In this document: one piece after another, positions 22,991 to 32,945 of the stretch | Position numbering within the stretch: position 1 is the first letter of the stretch | How the letters are laid out: the number at the start of each line of letters is the position of its first letter | NCBI RefSeq assembly: GCF_000003815.2 | Contig: NC_049982.1 | Location: 8,870,717 to 8,934,716 of the forward strand | Length of the DNA stretch: 64,000 bases | Direction of reading: 5' to 3' | From: Branchiostoma floridae | Lineage: Eukaryota > Chordata > Leptocardii > Amphioxiformes > Branchiostomatidae | The notes under the pieces: generated by a model | What the model was told of the DNA's origin: nothing | The model's database searches: none | Seen by the model: the letters and a program-made list of their open reading frames with translations, nothing else | Program-made: the position numbers and the translations under genes

Positions 22991-23185
22991 TAAGGCTTAG
23001 GTCCCATTTCCAAACCAGGCCCGGCCGGGCAGCTTTTGGGAGCGAAAAGAATTATATAAAAGACAGCAGAATACACAACATGTCAAGATAAGATTCATGG
23101 GCATGATCCGTGTATATTTCAATTTTCAAATACAATTTCATTTTTCGTTTCTTAACCACGGTTCGGAAATGGGACTTATGCCTTA
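22991..23185. mobile_element. MITE with TAAGGC ends
   Basis: A 195-bp element with imperfect terminal inverted repeats TAAGGCTTAGGTCCCATTTC and (reverse complement of the right end) TAAGGCATAAGTCCCATTTC. It contains GGCCCGGCCGGGCAGCTTT; a related copy is at 61186-61393. Confidence 0.7.
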
Positions 23186-23822
23186 CTCGGGCCTCAGGTC
23201 TTTTGTAAGTCTGGGTAACGTTCAAACACATTAAAATATTTGGCAACGTATGATACGGAAAAAAATTAGAGACCTAACTTGAATGTTGGAATACAGTAGA
23301 AGCCGCTTAATTGCACACCCCATTTACCAGTGTATTTCGTGCAATTATCCGAGTGGTGCAATAATGTTATCTTGCTGGACCGCACTTCTTTGGGATTTGG
23401 GGATTCCGTGCAATAGAATTGTGCGGTTAACCGTAGTGCAATTAATTGGCGTCTTCTGTATCTACAAAACATCAGGTTATTTTTATCTGTCAAAAAACAA
23501 CGTGGATGATCAAATTTGAATACACGACAGCTACTCAGCGCCATAGCTATAGCTAGTGTCAGTGTTGATATCCGAAAGGTTTCCATGGTTTCTTGTTAGT
23601 GCCTATTTCGGAGCACGAATATGCACCTTTTGCGACCGTATTTATGTTCCACATTCATTAATTCGGGTAACGAAATTGAGATTAAAACAAAGTGACTGAC
23701 AGAAAGTAAGTGAGAACGCATGTACGCTATAATAGAACATGAGTATATGAGTACCAGGGCGAGAATAGAAGTGTTATTTCGTAATAATCTTATATCTACA
23801 TCATTCTTCTTCCGCTTGACAG

Positions 23823-23893
23823 GTTGCGAGGTTGTCTGCTGTTGATGACCTTTCTTTCCATGAACGATGGGCAGCTTATATTGACTATTGATG
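23823..23893 (+). CDS. Gene C exon: signal peptide
   Basis: A 71-bp exon, phase 2 in and 1 out, after CTTGACAG. LRGCLLLMTFLSM is the hydrophobic core. Same length and phases as gene D 28280-28350 (FRLCLLFMALLPM). Confidence 0.65.
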
Positions 23894-26019
23894 GTAACTT
23901 ATGGCATATTACACTTAATGATTCATACAGAATCGAATTATGCACGTCAGTGTTTCAAGCACCCTTGTCATTCTTTAGCCTCCATAGCAGGCTCTCTGGG
24001 TTTTTTTGCTCATAATACACTTTTGCTGGCCATTTCTATTTTCTGACTGCCAACCCCCAGAAAAGACCAGCAATCAGCGACTAGTACAAATAGAAATGGC
24101 CAGCGAAAGTGTATTATGAGCAAAAAAAAACCCCAGAGAGCCTGCTATGGAGGCTAGTTATTCTTATTAATCGTTAGAAATATGCTAACGTTATCTTCAT
24201 TTTGCAAAAATAGTATTTATTCTCTTTGGAGAAAATGCTCAACACAAAAAGCCTCGGTACCTGTAACCGGGTATGGCAACGCCTTTTTAGATCTATTCTA
24301 TATTTATAAAATATTGAAATAGTTTTTTTACCTTCTCTGTATTCTGCTAATCTCCGATCCAGGCAGTTCCTACAGTAGCATAAAATAGTATCAAAAGCTG
24401 CCAGAGGAGTGAAGCCGGCCTTATTGTGTTTGGCTAACATGGCAAATGTACACCTCTTGGCTGCCTACACTCATTGGCCAGAAGTTTAGTACTATCTTAT
24501 GCCATTGTAGGATCTGATTGGAGATTGTATTCTGCGACATGTACATTTTCCTTGTGCCCCGTGTTCCAGACTCTTGTTTAGTGAGGCCCAAGTACGGCCC
24601 GCCCGGACATGGGCACGCCAGGCGGTCCCCGTGTGTGAACTGTGACGTCTTACGCCCGGAGCTCATCAACCTGAACGATTCCCTCCCACAGTCCGTGGTG
24701 GAACTCGGATTAAGTAACGTGGTAACGGACCTGGAAGAGCTATGTGATTATGGTAGGTAACGTTATACATATGGTGGAGGCATCATGACGTCTCAAACTG
24801 CCCATCGTTTGGCAATAGACAAGTACAACTTGTTATGATAGATTGAAATGCAGTATTTTAAAACATGCATATTGAATATATCGCAAAACCTCGTCCGAAA
24901 AGTACGGACTACATGTTTTAGTTTGTACAGGTCGAAAGGCACAGGCAAGTAGGATAGACAATAAGTGTTGTTGCTTTCTTATGTAATTAACATGAAACTT
25001 TCTTCTACATTTCTACCCCTGAAAACGCTATCTGTTAGATTTGATTCAGTTCAAGGGACGTATCGGACCAATCGGCGCTGGGGGTGGGCGCAGGCGCCGT
25101 AGAGCAGCCACACATTGGAGCCGTGTGGGACGCGGGACTAGTCTGGTCTATAACGTCACCCACGATGTGACAGGCGGGGATGGAGAGCAGTTCTTTGCTT
25201 TTGATTTCCCAGCGTTGGATAGCCTCGACGCTCTTGAAGGTTAGCGGTCATCTCAGATCATTTCAGATCGACAGAAAATTACAATAGTTAGAATAGAATG
25301 TTAGAATTATTAGTAGTACATTTTCATAGGGCTCAGCGTAATGTCGGGGCGTGACCATTCAAGAGCAGGATGCTGTCATCTTACATGTAGTTCAGACGCT
25401 GCGTGCGCCTCCTCCGTCTACGTCATATTCCTATATATAGGAAGTATGCAGAGTGCAGACTATGGACTAGAACTTAGGCTGACTAAAATCGCGCTCCTGG
25501 CGGCCGGCCTTACAGTTGCCACCACTCTCGGGGAGGGGGTCATTAACCCCAGCCGGATTGTGTAAACACAGGCTGGACTAGAACTAAAACCTTAACAGTT
25601 TGTTTATCTCGATCTATCAGTTCATTCGTGTCAATTGAACATTCCTAAACAATAAGCTTAAAGTATTTCAAACTCATTCCGTAGGTCCTCTTCAAAGCCT
25701 TTCACCAGTTGTGTTGGAGTTTAGCGGTAGACCTGAATACGCCGCTACAAACGCGGAGGCGATGCCGTCCCTGGTGGAGGATTTCCAGAGCATGCTCGCC
25801 AGTTTTGACTGTCCTAACGGACCTAACTGTGGCCTGACACGTGGAGAGGAGAGTGTGGTACAGCTTGACGAGTACTGGTCTATTGTTCAAAGGTTGTCCC
25901 TTGAGTACGACCCCGCACCAGGAGGGACGAGGAGGAGGAGAGCTATAAGATTTAGGTTTGTCATCGGCATTCCGGCCTGGCATGGCTTTAGAATCTTTAT
26001 CATCATCAGAATATACTAA
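23823..26019 (+). CDS. Gene C: short secreted orphan N-M-C protein
   Basis: Exons 23823-23893 (signal), 24570-24752 (N), 25039-25239 (M), 25685-26019 (C, TAA stop). With an ATG-plus-2-nt first exon, as in genes B, E and F, the protein would be 264 residues. That first exon was not found; 22075-22082 is a weak candidate. The signal exon (LRGCLLLMTFLSMNDGQ) matches gene D exon for exon. There are no CCP or EGF modules, so this is the bare cassette. Module M has GRRRRRAATHWSR and module C has GGTRRRRAIRF just before the hydrophobic cationic tail: two furin-type sites. Likely a processed secreted precursor, by inference only. An inverted-repeat element sits in its first intron (23976-24156). Confidence 0.72.
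23976..24156. mobile_element. Snap-back MITE in gene C intron 1
   Basis: Arms of about 70 bp are inverted copies: TAGCCTCCATAGCAGGCTCT at the left and its reverse complement at the right, continuing through GCTCATAATACACTTT and GGCCATTTCTATTT. Only a short loop separates them. No coding capacity. Confidence 0.8.
24570..24752 (+). CDS. Gene C exon: module N
   Basis: A 183-bp phase 1-1 exon: DSCLVRPKYGPPGHGHA, PCVNCDVLRPELINL, SVVELGLSNVVTDLEEL. One extra Cys (VNCD for VNYD, and LCDY near the end) compared with gene D. Confidence 0.85.
25039..25239 (+). CDS. Gene C exon: module M
   Basis: A 201-bp phase 1-1 exon: DLIQFKGRIGPIGAGGG, RRRRRAATHWSRVG, LVYNVTHDVTGGDGEQFFAF. The five-Arg cluster is a furin-type site. 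Donor GTTAGC is weaker than in other copies. Confidence 0.82.
25685..26019 (+). CDS. Gene C last exon: module C
   Basis: GPLQSLSPVVLEFSG, EAMPSLVEDFQSMLASFDC, GPNCGLTRG, YWSIVQRLSLEYDP, then GGTRRRRAIRFRFVIG, AWHGFRIFIIIRIY and stop. After RRRR the tail has four Arg, one His and no acidic residue. Confidence 0.85.
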
Positions 26020-26374
26020 CAAAATCAATCTGTATAGATAAAAGATTTACTCTCTCTTTTTGTGATGGTCAAAATGAGCATCTTATTAATTATTTGTATA
26101 ATCAATACCATTTGGTATAGGTATGAGGTATTCTCTTCTCTCTATGAGGTCTTTTGTATTCTATTCTCTTTTGTTCTTATTTTCATTCTTGTTTGTAAAT
26201 AGCATTAATCTAACTGTTGCAGTATTTTATGAATTACATTATTTTACTTCATTTAATTGTACTATCTGTTCATATGACCTTAAGTTTTGATTCATCTTTT
26301 TATTGTATTCCAGTTGACTTTCTGTATTGTTTACTCTCTGTATGTTTATTCGTGGGTTTCAAAGATCCCGAGCG

Positions 26375-26510
26375 TATTATCCAAGCAGAGGTTTCTTCTG
26401 CAGGGGGGTGGGGGTATGTGGATTGTAGTGGCCGGGTTTCGCACGGTTACCTCCCTTCAACCCGATCCGGTCCTCAACTATCGCCCGCGACCGAAACGTC
26501 TGCTTGGAAA
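26375..26510. mobile_element. Imperfect copy of the AAGCAGAGGTT element
   Basis: Left end TTATCCAAGCAGAGGTTTC and right end CGTCTGCTTGGAAAC are inverted relative to each other and relate to the element at 27410-27537. Confidence 0.5.
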
Positions 26511-27120
26511 CTACTAGTACTCAAGTTACGTAAGTTTATCTGATACAACATTATGGCTCTCGTAGTAAATATGATTAAGTGTAACCAATCGTCACTACTA
26601 AGCAAACGGTCCACAATCCCTATATATTAAGCGCCATCTGGCGAACAGAAATGAAACGTCAATATGTTGCGTATGACAACGATGTGGTCATCACTCGATA
26701 CTTTAATTAACATGTGATTTTCATTTCTAAGGGGAAAATAAGGTATTCAAGACCCGGATCAGAGAACATTTTTTGAATGAATTCACGTTAACAATCTCAC
26801 CAGTATAGATATGAGAATATGAGCATCAGTGAGTTCTCCTTTAAGCTCTCCAAAGTCGTTTATAAAGACAGGTGCAGAAGCAACATTACGTTATTCTGAA
26901 ACCCACGATAAGCTACACCTGATTGAATGTGAAGGTATACAAAATTACTCACATTATACTTTATGGCTAAATGTATTTAAGTAGACTGTTCAAGGTTATA
27001 CAGCATTTCTATCTTGTTGTTTGTGGTTGACAGAACGAAAGTCGCTTTACTTTTTGTTGTACGAATAAAGCTTCTATTGTAAGAGTTTTATACTGGGTCT
27101 GCGGCGATCAGAAATTCTGA

Positions 27121-27220
27121 NNNNNNNNNNNNNNNNNNNNNNNNNNNNNNNNNNNNNNNNNNNNNNNNNNNNNNNNNNNNNNNNNNNNNNNNNNNNNNNN
27201 NNNNNNNNNNNNNNNNNNNN
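27121..27220. other. Assembly gap (100 N)
   Basis: Between genes C and D. It could contain the missing first exon of gene D. Confidence 0.99.
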
Positions 27221-27409
27221 ATACTATGTTTAATATGCTACCCTAGGATGTGCTTGGAGATTAAGGAGAGCCACACATTAAGCACGTGCGCACATGCAAG
27301 TTCAATAATCCACCACAGCTACAGAGCAGAGTAGGGTTCATTCCTGGTGTGAGCGGATCAAAAACCATTCAGATCCAGATGGAGTATCCCGAGGAGCCTT
27401 CGTAACCCC

Positions 27410-27537
27410 TATTCTCCAAGCAGAGGTTGAGTCGCGGAGATAAAGTAGTAGTCTGGATTTTTACTGGAGCGCGAGAGTAAATTTCCCGACTACTACTAGT
27501 ATTATATCTCCGCGACACAACCTCTGCTTGGAGAATA
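27410..27537. mobile_element. Snap-back MITE upstream of gene D
   Basis: Left TATTCTCCAAGCAGAGGTTG and right CAACCTCTGCTTGGAGAATA are exact reverse complements; CGCGGAGATA and TATCTCCGCG extend the pairing. Confidence 0.8.
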
Positions 27538-28279
27538 CGCAGCCCCTGCTTCTACTGGGCCAGCTCTTAGTCAGCATGTGAGCTGATATAAACCACGCTG
27601 TTTCTGACTTGGGGAGAAGAAATGCTCCTTCTCGTGTAACCTGCAATAACCTTCAAGTGGCCTTCGGATCTTGTGACCTGCTACATGGCGACCATGGACT
27701 GAGTAAAATCAAGTACGGATAAGCCAAGACTAAAGCAAGATAAGTAATACTAGTACTATAGTAGCTAAGCAACAATTTAGCCATCTACTTTATGATAAAG
27801 CTGATCTCAGGCAAGGCTACTACCAGACTACTACGGACTTCCGAGAAATGACAGTGTGTGCACCTGACGCCTCGGGCGTCCTCCATCGTGACACATAACC
27901 ACAAGTGTAAGTCCTTGTAACGTTTACAAGTGCTTCAGTTGAAGTGTGTAATATTGGCTATAATACATGTCTATATGATCTCACGGAAGATCTTTGTGGC
28001 AATTTTCCCACAACGTTGAAAGACTCTTGTAAGCCTTTGCTCACTGTCGGTCAGAATGGTTTAAACAGTAGTCACTTTGTTATAAGGTACGTTAGCTTTT
28101 AGTCGTGAGAAGAATAGTTGATGACCTACATCATTAGAATTTTCCTCGAACTATTGATCATAAGTGCGATGTATTGCACTTGTTCGGTGATCTTAATGTA
28201 TGAACTTTGTCGTCGTCTTGGGCAACAAACACAACCTTAACAAGTTGGAAATGTTTGAATCCCTCTCTGTCGCTTTCAG

Positions 28280-28350
28280 GTTCCGGCTTTGTCTGCTGTT
28301 TATGGCACTGCTTCCAATGAGCGATGCGCTGCTAAAACTGGTCGTTGATG
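28280..28350 (+). CDS. Gene D exon: signal peptide
   Basis: A 71-bp exon after GCTTTCAG with a good pyrimidine tract, phase 2 in and 1 out, donor GTAAGA. FRLCLLFMALLPMSDALLKL has a clear hydrophobic core and a plausible cleavage after SDA. Confidence 0.7.
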
Positions 28351-30692
28351 GTAAGAACAAAACCGTGCTCCTCTGTGCATGCCACGAACGTTTCAAATTT
28401 AACACCTTTGATCGTCCCTTGTTGTATGCTTTCCCCATAAGATGAACTTGATAGCTCTTTTCTTGAACACTTTGGCTGAAATCTCCAATGCCTAAGTACT
28501 GAGAAACTGACAGAATTTCATCTTCACCTTTATTTTCATTGATTGTATGTACTGCCCTTGACTGTGCGCCTACTGCAGTGTTCCTCCCGCCGCTATTGCT
28601 ACAGATGCCTGCCTGGTGAGGCCGAAGTACGGTCCGCCAGGACACGGGCGCGCCACGCGACCTCCCTGTGTCAACTATGACGTCTTACTACCAGAAGTGA
28701 CAAGCCTCGCCACTAAACTCCCACAGTCCCTTGCGGAACTCGGCCTCAGTGAGGTAGCAAAAGATCTGGAAGAACTTCGCAACGCCGGTAGGAGGAAACA
28801 TTGCTGATCAAATTATTCATTCATATGTGCTCAACATGTAAAACTCTCTTTTTTTTTACCTTAGTACAACTGAAGCTCCCTGGTAAGACAGGGAAACAAA
28901 TGATTCAGTTAAATGTTAAAACTTTTCATGAAAAACGCTTTTGAATATTGTGTCACAAAACAGTACAATTTAGACCACTCAAACTAGTCAGGCTCTTGAA
29001 GTCCTTGAAGTTTCATCAGCACATGTACATGCTGAAAGATATATACAATTAATGTAGCCTGTAATGTTTTATTTGCCTTTATAATCTTGATGTTAGCAAA
29101 TTCACTGTACATTTTGTAACGGTTGTTACTAGATCTAATTCAGTTCAAGGGGCCGATCGGACCAATCGATGGCGTTGGCGGCAGACGCAGGCGCCGTAGA
29201 GCAGCCACACATTGGAGTCGGGTAGGACGTGTGACCAACCTGGTCTACAACGCGACCCACAATGTGACCAACGGGGATGGGGAGCAGTTCTTTGCTTTCG
29301 CTTCTCCTCAGTTCGATAGTCTGTTAGAAAACGACACTCTTGAGGGTAAGTAGCTACCTTCTTGTAGGAACTGTTGACCAAAAGGAATTTAAAAGAAAGC
29401 ATGCAAACTATTATTTCTAGATAAAGGTGAACGATATAGAATGTGAAAGTATTGTTCAGGCTACAATTAGAAATTGGAAATAGTACTAAGGTATATTCCT
29501 TTTTATAACAATTGGAAAATGTCTACATTTCCTAAAATCTTTATTTCTCAAACAAGAACATATGTGACGTTTTCACGGTGCATCTATTGTCGTACACAAA
29601 GATTGACACCATTCAGATGATGTTCTGATTGACATTTCCTAGTATTAATACATTGAAACAGTAACAGCCATCTTATGATGGTAGTTACCTCCATGAAATG
29701 TCATGGAGGTTATATTTTACCCTGCGTTTGTGTGTCTGTCTGTCTGTCTGTCAACAAGATAACAGAACGGCTGGGTGGATTGGTTTCATACTTGGTGTGT
29801 TGGTAGGGTGTGACGAAAGCTGGAAGTGATTAGATTTTGGGCCCCCTAGCGGCTTCCCTGCAGTGCAACTCCGGTTTTGCTATCTCGTGTTCTGAACAAG
29901 CTACGGTCACGATTTATGGGTGTTAGATAGCTCTTGTGCTCAGGAAGAAGTGACATAAGTTTATGCCCCCTAGCGACTAGGTTTGGGATAGCAGGGGCAT
30001 TTTTGTCAAAAACTTCTTAAGTGGATAACTCAAGAAGGGAACAACGATTCATGATAGGCGGAACATAAGCGGATGCCAAATATGCAAATGAGGAACTGAT
30101 TTGCATAATATATGTACATATTGCAAAATCACCTAATGACTAATGATGGGAATTTTATACTTGTGATATGTGTAAGTTAGTCAATGATGAACATCACCAT
30201 GCATAAATCATGTAAATGTATCATTTGCATAGAATTTACAAAAGCTCTAAATTTTCATGGAGGTATGAGGTCGCTGAGCTCTAGTTTCTTTATGTCTCTC
30301 CTGAAACTCATATAAGCAAGTTATATGCATGTACTGAACTAGTAAATGGCATTGTTTTCCGACAATTCTGTTCCGTAGGTCCTGTTCAAAGCATGCTGGA
30401 AGATGTGGAGGGGTTTCCTAACAACTACCCAGCTACCACAGCCGAGGCGATGCCGTCCCTGGTGCAGGATTTCCGCAACATGCTCGACAGCTTCAACTGT
30501 AGCAACAACGGTCCGAACTGCAATCTGCCCCGTGGTACTGACAGCATAGTACAGTTAGATGAGAACTGGTCTATTGTCCAAAGGTACGCCCTCGAGTACG
30601 CGCCCGGAGGTATGAGGAGAGCCATACGTTTTAATATTCTCATTGTGGCCTGGCGCGGCTTTAGAGTCGTTATTCAACTCTTCATCTACTGA
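28280..30692 (+). CDS. Gene D: short secreted orphan N-M-C protein
   Basis: Exons 28280-28350 (signal), 28605-28787 (N), 29133-29345 (M), 30379-30692 (C, TGA stop). With a 5-nt first exon the product is 261 residues. No such exon was found; it may lie in the gap at 27121-27220. Alternatively the signal exon could start at an in-frame ATG at 28251 without splicing. MRFRLCLLFMALLPMSDA would be a good signal peptide with the micro-exon. Same order and phases as gene C. Module M has GRRRRRRAATHWSR; module C has GGMRRAIRF before the cationic tail. It has no CCP or EGF. The function is unknown. Confidence 0.72.
28605..28787 (+). CDS. Gene D exon: module N
   Basis: [51 protein letters not shown]; 183 bp, phase 1-1, donor GTAGGA. 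Confidence 0.85.
29133..29345 (+). CDS. Gene D exon: module M
   Basis: DLIQFKGPIGPIDGVGG, RRRRRRAATHWSRVGRV, LVYNATHNVTNGDGEQFFAF, LLENDTLEG; 213 bp, phase 1-1, donor GTAAGT. Two NxT sequons (NAT, NVT). Confidence 0.85.
29690..30290 (-). repeat. Dispersed repeat in gene D intron 3
   Basis: Begins CATGGAGGTTATATTTTACC with a (TGTC)n run near 29735-29755, contains GCCCCCTAGCGGCTTCCCTG, and ends near TTTTCATGGAGGTATGAGG. It is the reverse complement of phrases at 54960-55290 (GCCGCTAGGGGGC). Confidence 0.6.
30379..30692 (+). CDS. Gene D last exon: module C
   Basis: [82 protein letters not shown] and VVIQLFIY before TGA. It is closest to gene A in this exon. Confidence 0.88.
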
Positions 30693-32945
30693 GAAACCAT
30701 ATCGTAGGAATAGAGGTGTGAGAATCTAACATACTTTGCTTTATTTTAGCAAGAGCAACAAATACAATACATATAACAGCATCAAGAATACAATTATCAT
30801 AGGAACAGTAGAATTAAGGGTTGGATATCTTGAATATTATTATCAGATTGCCTGCTGTAGTTGCCACTTATGCTGTTCTTATGTTATATCAATTAATCAT
30901 ACCATTAATTGTTTGATTAACGTTTTCGCATTGTTATCATTTACCATGTATTTCTTTATTTATTGTGAACTCAAAGCAATTGTTATCTGATTATCCTTAT
31001 TACATCGTTATCATTTTCTACGTAATACTTAACCTTACTACTTATTGTTAATTCAAATTACTTGGTTTACCTATTACATTGATTATCACATTGTATAATT
31101 CTTTTCTATGTATTACTTTGCTTTAGTACTTCAATTATTATCAATTTTGTTTAGTTTAGAGGAGGGGGCCTTATATAAGCTTCCCACGCTTCTCCCCTCC
31201 TCCTGCACATGTTTTACCCATTGTTCTTCTAATGTGTATCGTGTAATATTTTGTGCAAATAAATCAGTAAAATCAAGTCAAACAAATCATTACTTTACAT
31301 GAATGTTTGTCACAATTTAGAAATAATCCGGCACTTTGTACTACGTGCATCATACGCAGTTGTCATGGTTTACGTGCGCAACATGATTATGACAATGTGT
31401 ACTTTATTAAATGCTTTCGAGTATGATATGGAATCACCCTGTCCTCCTCAAGGCGAAGATGTAGTATTGGATATAACGTTAATGCTTTAATCACCCTGTT
31501 GAATAGCGATGTACATTTGTATTATACATACATATAACGTTACGCAGCAGGCGCACTTTATTTCGTAACTAGATTTTTGACGGGAACAAATTCTACTGCT
31601 ATCGCTAACTCAATGCACATAAATCATTCCCCGATGCATACATGTCTGTTAACTCCCATTTTGTGGCATGCCGGCAGTGTCAATGACCCTCATACTAATG
31701 CTTTAATGGCAGTGGTTAGACTGAAAATGCTTCAGAAAACTCCAAACAACATTCCACCATTGAACGAATCTCACCACCTGTAGGGTGGAAGCCTGGAATG
31801 CGAGACACGCACGTTGATGATGCAAACTACATTGTCCAGAAATACTTCTTCTGAGGACGTCTTCTCTGAGAATATTTTCTTTCTCAAAAACGGAGTGGAA
31901 GAGGTCGGAGGTCGAGCAAAATCATAGTAAATCAGAATTCTGTGACTATACAGGAAGTTAGACCGAAGAACATGGTCACATTCGCCATACTGTCGTTACA
32001 CGATCGCAAACTGATCGCATTCTTGGAGTAGTCTGGCCTGTGTCCTGCAAAACTTTGATTTTGCTGTCTTGCAAAAGGCTGCCTTACATTTTTGTGGGAA
32101 GTTGATCCAGACCAAATTTCGCGGGACTTTCACGTCACATATGACAGTGGCGGACATTTGCAGTGTCCTGTCCCTTTGTGTACTATACTATGCGCTACTA
32201 TTAGAAAAATCCATGGTATCATCTCGTCGCGCAAGTTTTAACAAAGGCTCGCAGGTTACACCCATGTTAGGCACCCGCCCCGTGACGATTAGTTATTATC
32301 ACAGACGCACATCTGTGTTCACTAATCCTTGGAGTACAGTGATATCTGTAATTATCACCATTCCCTATAATCATTAGCGATTTGGGCTGACGTTTAAGAC
32401 GTTATTTAGTAATTTTGAGAGAAAGAACAAATATCAAGCACGTAACCCTGGTTCTGTCTTATCATTGTGTACATGGACAGCAAGGGGACTTCTATTCAGA
32501 ACTCGTGTAAAGAAGAAAGGTTATCTTTCTAAAATCACAGCGTTGTCGTAGGTCATGATCTCTAGCCCTATTTGTATCATATCTACAAAAATGTTTTCTC
32601 TGAGATAAATACGGCTACTAATTAGGGTTCCTGGAACAAACCTGGAGCTTCTACGTTTTGCGGAGAAGAGGGATTATTATTTATTATACTACGGCACGCT
32701 AAGACGACTTACTGTCAGCTCTGAGGAAGTCACATAATCCTAGAAAGATGGTCGGCAAAACCTACACACAATAGTAGGTGAAATGAGCTTGACGTCACTA
32801 AAGGTGAATGCATACGTCCCTGAAGGTCATCCTATTTTTATCGAGCATTAAATAGAACACACCCTGTGCCGACGACAGTTACGACAGAACACTTCGTCTG
32901 AGACGCGTCGGTTGGTTCGTGGCTCCGATCCGCCAGTGTGCAACC
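30693..32945. other. Intergenic between genes D and E
   Basis: 30740-31300 is AT-rich with no exon signature and may be partly 3' UTR of gene D (AATAAA at 31258). 31971-32103 is a direct repeat of 33613-33750 (GATCGCAAACTGAT and TTTTGCTGTCTTG shared). No TATA box is evident near 32946; TTAAATAG at 32849 is the nearest AT-rich word. Confidence 0.4.

Noticed and set aside
26121-26150. ATGAG followed by GT (26123-26127 and 26144-26148) as first exon of gene D
   Set aside because: The donors GTATTC and GTCTTT are weak and the site lies about 100 bp after the gene C stop, likely in its 3' UTR.
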